A model generated the notes under the pieces. It did not search any database. It was not told the origin of the DNA and saw only the letters and a list, made by a program, of their open reading frames with translations. Positions 57,942 through 64,000 of a stretch of DNA of 64,000 bases are shown here, piece by piece. The position numbers and the translations under genes are program-made. Location of the stretch: NCBI GenBank assembly GCA_003290165.1, contig QNQO01000197.1, positions 620,001 to 684,000 of the forward strand, given 5' to 3'. The DNA comes from Berberis thunbergii. Taxonomy: Eukaryota; Streptophyta; Magnoliopsida; Ranunculales; Berberidaceae. Position 1 is the stretch's first letter. Every line of letters starts with the position of its first letter.

Positions 57942-58664
57942 AATTGTCTGGCTTCCTTAGCCAAACCTTTGACTGCGTTCTGAACCTCTAGCTTGTCGAA
58001 CCAAAGTCTCTTGTCTACACTCGGCATGTACTTGCTCCTGACTTAGTGACGTCCACTAATTTCTCAAATGGACGATCGATCATCACCATCAACTGTTTCC
58101 TTAGGAACGGGTTCATACCACTCAAAAACTTCATGTTCTTCTTCTTTGGAGTATCTATAAAACAAGTGGCATAGCGGCTCAACTGTGTAAACTCGTCCAA
58201 GTATTCAGAAACAGATTTAGAACTCTACTGGAAATGTAGAAACCATTCCACTATCTCAGCTCTGGCAGAATTAAGAACAAAATGTTCAAACACCTGGCAA
58301 AATGTATCCTACTGCATCTCTGAAATATCACGACTCTGCCTCACTGAATCCCACCAGTACATAGCCTCTCCGTCTTATTGGTGTGCTGCTAACTCAGTAC
58401 GATGTATAGGTGTCAACACCATCCTCTCAAATATGAGCTCTACCTTACGGATCCACCGATCCGCAGCTAGAGAATCTCTAGTAGCATCAAATCTTTCACC
58501 ACCCAAGCTAACGAAATCCCTGTTGTGCTAAGTAATCAAATCCTTTGACTGATTGCCCTGCCTCATATTATGTTCCAATTGGGTTATCATTTCCATAAAC
58601 ACCTGAGAGACATCCTCTCCAACAGTGCCTGATCCCTCACCCTGGGATCTCTTACCACGCGCCA
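57942..58664 (-). pseudogene. Gypsy gag 5' part, tandem copy 2
   Basis: ATG at 58664 begins MARGKRSQGEGSGTVGEDVSQVFMEM. The capsid-like piece MDEFTQLSRYATCF...FLRKQLMVMIDRPFE is at 58200-58060. It is truncated at the tandem junction with no knuckle or pol. Confidence 0.85.
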
Positions 58665-59917
58665 TCATCAAACAACCTCTACGTAAAAGAAAACACACAT
58701 ACAATACATCAAACAACACAACAAAAGTCCTAACTCCTCTACCCAATTCACTCAAGAAAGTAGTATACGATGATGTTCTATGTGAACCGGTAAACAATGG
58801 CTCTGATACCAAGTAGGAGGGTGAATGAAGTAAATCCTTGAGGGGGAGAATTGACCAAAAGAGGACAGTAACTGTGACGACCCCCTCCCGCACTGTACCG
58901 ATATTGTCTGTTTTGGGCTACCATCCGGCCCTCACGGCTTTAAAAGGCCTCGATACAATGGGGAGCTGACCCTGCACATATAAGGATCATCCTCCTCCCC
59001 TACCCAGGCGATAAGGGACTATGATTCCCTTTGTAGCTCGTCAAACCCCTCTCGGCCTAGTGGGCTTGTTGGACATCTTGGGACTATTAGGGTCTGACCC
59101 TCACCCTCACCCTCACCCTCATCTCAGGTCCGCCCACTCAGGGTCCCACAATCCACCTTCTTAAGGACCAACGTCTTCATTGGCTACACAGGCACAACGT
59201 CCACGTTGCCCGAGGGCCCACCTCCACGTGGCATACTTTTGGCTGGGTCAGGCTCTGATACCAAATTGTGACGATCCCCTCACGCACTGTACCGATATTG
59301 TCCGATTTGGGGTACCATCCGGCCCTCACGACTTTAAAAGGCCTTGATACAATGGGGAACTGACCCCGCACATATAAGGATCATCCTCCTCCCCTATCCA
59401 GGCGATATGGGACTATGATTCCCCTTGTAGCTCGTCCAACCCCTCTCAGCCTATGGGGCTCCAACCCTCACTCTCACCTCAGGTCTGCCCATTCAAGGTC
59501 TCACACACATCTTCTCTTATGGAACTCGCCACACCTAATCATACTCCACGCCCTCACCAACGCCTCAGCTCATAACCACACCTGTAGTTGTACATGATTC
59601 ATATCCAGCCCCTTTATTTCCTACATCCACACCTGATCTACCTATATCTCTCCACAAATTCAATTGTAACCTCCACCCACCTCCTTGGATAAAGGATTAC
59701 CACCTTTATCTCACCACGACCAACCCCACTTTGTCATCCACCTCGGTGCCTCCTCCCATCAAAGGTATATGTTATCTTTTGTCAAATTTTCTCTCTTATT
59801 CTAAGTTTTTCACCCACACATCATGCTTTTCTAGCTAACATTACAGGTCTCACTAAATCTACCTCTTACCCCCAAATTGTACTTGATCTAAAATTGGTGG
59901 AAGGCAATGCAAGCTAA

Positions 59918-60643
59918 AATTGTCTGGCTTCCTTAGCCAAACCTTTGACTGCGTTCTGAACCTCTAGCTTGTCGAACCAAAGTCTCTTGTCTACACTCGG
60001 CATGTACTTGCTTCTGACTCAGTGACATCCACTAATCTCTCAAATGGACGATCGATCATCACCATCAACTGTTTCCTTAGGAACGGGTTCAGACCACTCA
60101 AAAACTTCATGTTCTTCTTCTTTGGAGTATCTATAAAACAAGTGGCATAGCGGCTCAACTGTGTAAACTCGGCCAACTATTCAGAAACAGATCTAGAACT
60201 CTACTGTAAATGTAGAAACCATTCCACTATCTCATCTCTGGCAGAATTAAGAACAAAATGTTGTTCAAACACCTTGCAAAATGTATCCTACTGCATCTCT
60301 CACACATCACGGCTCTGCCTCACTGAATCCCACCAGTACATAGCCTCTCCGTCTTATTGGTGTACTGCTAACTCAGTACGATGTATAGGTGTCAACACCA
60401 TCCTCTCAAATATGAGCTCTACCTTACGGATCCACCGATCCGCAGCTAGAGAATCTCTAGTAGCATCAAATCTTTCACCACCCAAGCTAACGAAATACCT
60501 GTTGTGCTAAGTAAACGAATCCTTTCACTGACTGCCCTGCCTCATATTATGTTCCAATTGGGTCATCATTTCCATAAACACCTGAGAGACATCCTCTCCA
60601 GCAGTGCCTGATCCCTCACCCTGGGATCTCTTACCACGCGCCA
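59918..60643 (-). pseudogene. Gypsy gag 5' part, tandem copy 3
   Basis: ATG near 60643 begins MARGKRSQGEGSGTAGEDVSQVF. The capsid-like piece is at 60176-60030. It is truncated exactly like copy 2. Confidence 0.85.
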
Positions 60644-61891
60644 TCACCAAACAACCTCTACGTAAAAGAAAACACACATACAATACATCAAACAACACAA
60701 CAAAAGTCCTAACTCCTCTACCCAATTCACTCAAGAAAGTGGTATACGATGATGTTCTATGTGAACCGGTAAACAATGGCTCTGATACCAAGTAGGTGGG
60801 TGAATGAAGTAAATCCTTGAGGGGGAGAATTGACCCAAAGAGGACAGTAACTGTGATGACCCCCTCCCGCACTGTATCGATATTGTCTGTTTTGGGCTAC
60901 CATCCGGCCCTCACGGTTTTAAAAGGCCTCGATACAATGGGGAGCTGACTCTGCACATATAAGGATCATCCTCCTCCCCTACCCAGGCGATATGGGACTA
61001 TGATTCCCTTTGTAGCTCGTCAAACCCCTCTCGGCCTATTGGGCTTGTTGGACATCTTGGGCCTATTAGGCTCTGACCCTCACCCTCACCCTCACCTCAG
61101 GTCCGCCCACTCAGGGTCCCACAACCCACCTTCTTAAGGACCTACGTCTTCATTGGCTACACAGGCACAACGTCCACGTTGCCCGAGGGCCCACCTCCAC
61201 GTGGCATACTTTTGGCTGGGTCAGGCTCTGATACCAAATTGTGACGATCCCCTCACGCACTGTACCGATATTGTCCGCTTTGGGGTACCATCCGGCCCTC
61301 ACGGCTTTAAAAGGCCTCGATACAATGGGGAACTGACCCCGCACATGTAAGGATCATCCTCCTCCCCTATCCGGGCGATATGGGACTATGATTCCCCTTG
61401 TAGCTCGTCCAACCCCTCTCAGCCTATGGGGCTCCAACCCTCACTCTCACCTCAGGTCTGCCCATTCAGGGTCTCACACACATCTTCTCTTATGGAACTC
61501 GCCACACCTAATCATACTCCACGCCCTCACCAACGCCTCAGCTCATAACCACACCTGTAGTTGTACATGATTCATATCCTGCCCCTTTATTTCCTACATC
61601 CACACCTGATCTACCTATATCTCTCCACAAATTCAATTGTAACCTCCACCCACCTCCTTGGATAAAGGATTACCACCTTTATCTCACCACGACCAACCCC
61701 ACTTGGTCATCCACCTCGGTGCCTCCTCCCATCAAAGGTATATGTTATCTTTTGTCAAATTTTCTCTCTTATTCTAAGTTTTTCACCCACACATCATGTT
61801 TTTCTAGCTAACATTACAGGTCTCACTAAATCTACCTCTTACTCCCAAATTGTACTTGATCTAAAATTGGCGGAAGGCAATGCAAGCTAAA

Positions 61892-63290
61892 CTTGTTGCC
61901 TTACAAGATATCCACCCTTGGACACTTGTCACCCTGCCGCATGGTCGTTGACCTATTGGATGCAAATGAGTTTAGAAAATCAAATATCATTCTGATGGAT
62001 CCATTGAGTGTTATAAAGCTCGCCTTGCTAAAGGTTACACTCAAGTTGAGGGTGTTGATTATATGAAACTTTCTCTCCAACAGCCAAGCACATTACCTTT
62101 CGGTGTTTACTTGTCGTAGTTGCTTCCTGCAAATGGTATCTTCACCAATTAGAAGTCCAAAATGTCTTCTTTTATGGTGACCTTGATGAGGAAGTTTACA
62201 TGGAAGTTCCCCTTGGTCTTCACCGATATGGGAGAATCTCGTGTGTTGGCTCAACAAGTCTCTATGGTTTGAAACTAGCTTCCTGAAATTGGTTCGCCAA
62301 ATTTTTTCATGCCATTAAAAGAGTTGGATTTCAACCATCAAACGTTGATTATTTTATTTTTACCGGTGATTCATTTACGATAGTTCTTATTTATGTGGAT
62401 GACATAATTGTTGCAGAAAATGATGACAACAATCAAGGAGCTCAAAAATTCTCTCTTGCAACAATTTCATATCAAGAATCTTGGATATTTTAAATATTTT
62501 TAGGGCACTGAAGTCTCACGTTTCAAAAATGGAATTTTCATATCTCAATTAAAATATGCTCTCGATATCCTGAAAGATGTAGGTTTAATGGGGGCCAAGC
62601 AAAACAATTTTCCAATGGAAGACTCAACCGCGATGATGGTGATTTGCTTCATGATCCTACCAAATATAGAATTGGTGGAAGATTGATATATTTGACTGTG
62701 ACAAGACCTGATATTGTTTATTCTGTCCAAATCCTGAGCCAATTCAAGCTGAATCCTCAAAGGCTGCATTAGGATGTTGCCCTATGAGTTCAGAGGTTTA
62801 TTAAGAGAGCACCAGGTCAAGGATTACTTTTTCCTTCCATTAATAATCTCTCACTTAAAGCCTTTTGTGATTTAGATTCGACAGGATGTACCACTACTAC
62901 TAGACGTTCCATTTCATGATATTGTGTGTTTCTTGGAAATTTTCTTATATCATGGAAGTCAAATATGGATGGAAGTCAAATATGGCTCCTCATCAGCCGA
63001 AGCTGAGTACCGTACAATGGTAACAACATGTTTGGAATTAACATGGATACAATATGTACTCAAATAATTGAAGGTCCCACATAATCAACCAACATCACTC
63101 TTTTGTCATGAACGCACTAAACACATTGAGATCGATTTTCATATCATGAAAGAAAAACTCAAAACTGCATTGATTGCGCCATTCTATGTCACATCATGAG
63201 CCCAATTAGCAAACATTTTACAAAGCCATAGGGAGAAAAACATTTTCTTACCTTAAGTGACAAGTGGGGACTTCATAATTTTCACTCTCC
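61892..63290 (+). pseudogene. Ty1/copia reverse transcriptase-RNase H, right element
   Basis: Resumes the copia pol broken at 54361: AMQAKLVALQD...LPHGR at the array edge, YKARLAKGYTQVEGVDY (62015), WYLHQLEVQNVFFYGDLDEEVYMEVPLGL (62140), SLYGLKLAS (62255), the catalytic YVDD-type IYVDDIIVAEND (62390), FHIKNLGYFKYF, SRFKNGIFISQLKYALDILKDVGLMGAK (62515). RNase H follows from about 62690 (TRPDIVY, LSQF) to EIDFHIMKEKLKTALIAPFYV (63130-63190). Many frameshifts and stops. Confidence 0.87.
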
Positions 63291-63300
63291 AACTTGAAGG

Positions 63301-63588
63301 GGTAACCAACAACCCTATCAGTATCACCTATGCAACTCATTTCTGACCCCCACCTTTTTGGTTTCGTTATTCTATATGGAACTATCAGTCATGTCTCCGA
63401 AATGACTTTCCCTCATAAACCTGCACTTCATCCTCATTGTTCGTTAGCTAGCCCTACTTGTTTTTTTTTACTCAGAAAAGGCAGTGAAATCCCTTTTATA
63501 CTATATGCAACAACTAGGACAACTACTTGACTTGGCCATTATTTGGATCAAACACCCCTTCTCATGCCAAAGTGACGTGGCAAACTAT
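63301..63588. other. Extra sequence between pol end and 3' LTR
   Basis: About 290 bp starting GTAACCAACAACCC, absent from the equivalent place in the left element, where a GAGAGGGAG tract passes straight into the LTR. No recognisable ends or coding sequence. Probably an insertion. Confidence 0.45.
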
Positions 63589-63765
63589 CTTATGAATCAA
63601 ATCATATGTTACCCAAAATCATTGTAATTAATGGGTCAATAGGCTAAATTAGTGTACAATATTTTCTTTGTTAGTTTAATTCCTTGTAATCTCTTTATAT
63701 AATCTTATCATTGTACAAAGGAATACACACAAGAAATCTTTGTGTCTTCCCTCTTTCTAATAACA
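63589..63765 (+). mobile_element. Copia 3' LTR, right element
   Basis: TTATGAATCAAATCATATG through GTACAAAGGAATACACAC to TTCTAATAACA, collinear with the two parts of the LTR at 51340-52757. Uninterrupted here, so it shows the original site of the solo-LTR insertion (TAGTTTAATTCC). Confidence 0.8.
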
Positions 63766-64000
63766 ACCAACCTCCTTCCTTACCAATTGCATAAATTAGC
63801 ACACTCATTCTACCACCTCCCTGTTAGATTTCATCATAATGCGGAAGGTAAACCACGATAAATTTATTTTGATCGAAGACTTACCCGGATCCATAATTTG
63901 CAATTGTGTATAGGTAAGTCCAAAAATGCAGTTTCTCTTCTAGCCCTTTTCTTTATGTGCTCTTTTGTGATGGAGAAGAACAACCAACCACGGGCAAAAA
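63766..64000. other. Right edge, no feature recognised
   Basis: About 235 bp after the copia 3' LTR. No coding motif, LTR or repeat recognised. Confidence 0.4.

Larger units (their letters stand above)
55977..61891. repeat. Three tandem copies of a ~1.97-kb composite unit
   Basis: Copies run 55977-57941, 57942-59917 and 59918-61891 and are nearly identical along their length. Each holds, left to right, the 5' part of gypsy gag with primer site (minus), the two LTR-like blocks (minus), and about 410 bp of copia (plus) ending GCAAGCTAA. The internal joins read GCAAGCTAA|AATTGTCTGG. The last copy runs on into normal copia sequence (GCAAGCTAAACTTGTTGCC). Small differences exist: CCCTCA hexamer number near 57140, 59100 and 61080, and scattered single-base changes. 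Confidence 0.93.

Overview
This is nuclear DNA from a flowering plant, most likely a eudicot. It is AT-rich and intron-bearing, with dense nested LTR retrotransposons, many non-autonomous DNA transposons, a P-class PPR gene and a CSLA glycosyltransferase gene with an angiosperm-type exon layout. Only two genes look intact. One is a mitochondrial-type pentatricopeptide repeat protein (minus strand, 31149-32342, 397 aa from the first ATG). The other is a nine-exon cellulose synthase-like A (glucomannan 4-beta-mannosyltransferase) gene (minus strand, 43536-40255) whose exons splice in phase to a 542-aa protein. No tRNA, rRNA or CRISPR was seen. Many open stretches start at TTG or GTG and are not credible plant start codons.

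Layout. 1-12.6 kb: decayed Athila-like Ty3/gypsy pieces in both orientations. One is split by a 2,003-bp CACTA element that carries a PDX1 (vitamin B6 synthase) fragment. A hAT-type element carrying a TIM23-like fragment lies between them. 4.7-6.9 kb and 14.2-14.8 kb hold a non-coding repeat family, tandem and inverted. 15.4-16.7 kb: copia remnant with two LTR copies. 17-18.3 kb: FAR1-RELATED SEQUENCE (MULE-derived) pseudogene. 19.9-20.7 kb: Mutator-type hairpin MITE and a broken viroplasmin/RNase H1-N-like gene. 23.9-25.3 kb: hAT element with a perfect 8-bp target duplication. 31-33 kb: PPR gene and its leader. 33-38.6 kb: further hAT, Harbinger and Mutator-like non-autonomous elements. 40.2-43.7 kb: CSLA. 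44-48 kb: MITEs and non-coding repeat. 48.2-63.8 kb: tandem Ty1/copia elements sharing an LTR, penetrated by two related solo-LTR-like insertions, a small hAT MITE and a minus-strand Ty3/gypsy element. A 1.97-kb segment spanning the gypsy/copia junction is present three times in tandem.

How it fits together. The window is a record of nested insertion. Target duplications (TAA, TACCA, CACAT, GTCCTTAC, CTACCCAT, TTTTCCATA and others) mark most boundaries exactly and give a relative order of events. The most interesting material is gene capture: PDX1 in a CACTA element, with a possible in-frame chimeric exon, and TIM23 in a hAT element. Next are a hairpin MITE with an internal fold-back duplication and the triplicated transposon-junction unit. 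I did not find a convincing new multigene system. Family names rest on recognised protein motifs and terminal sequences, not on a database search.
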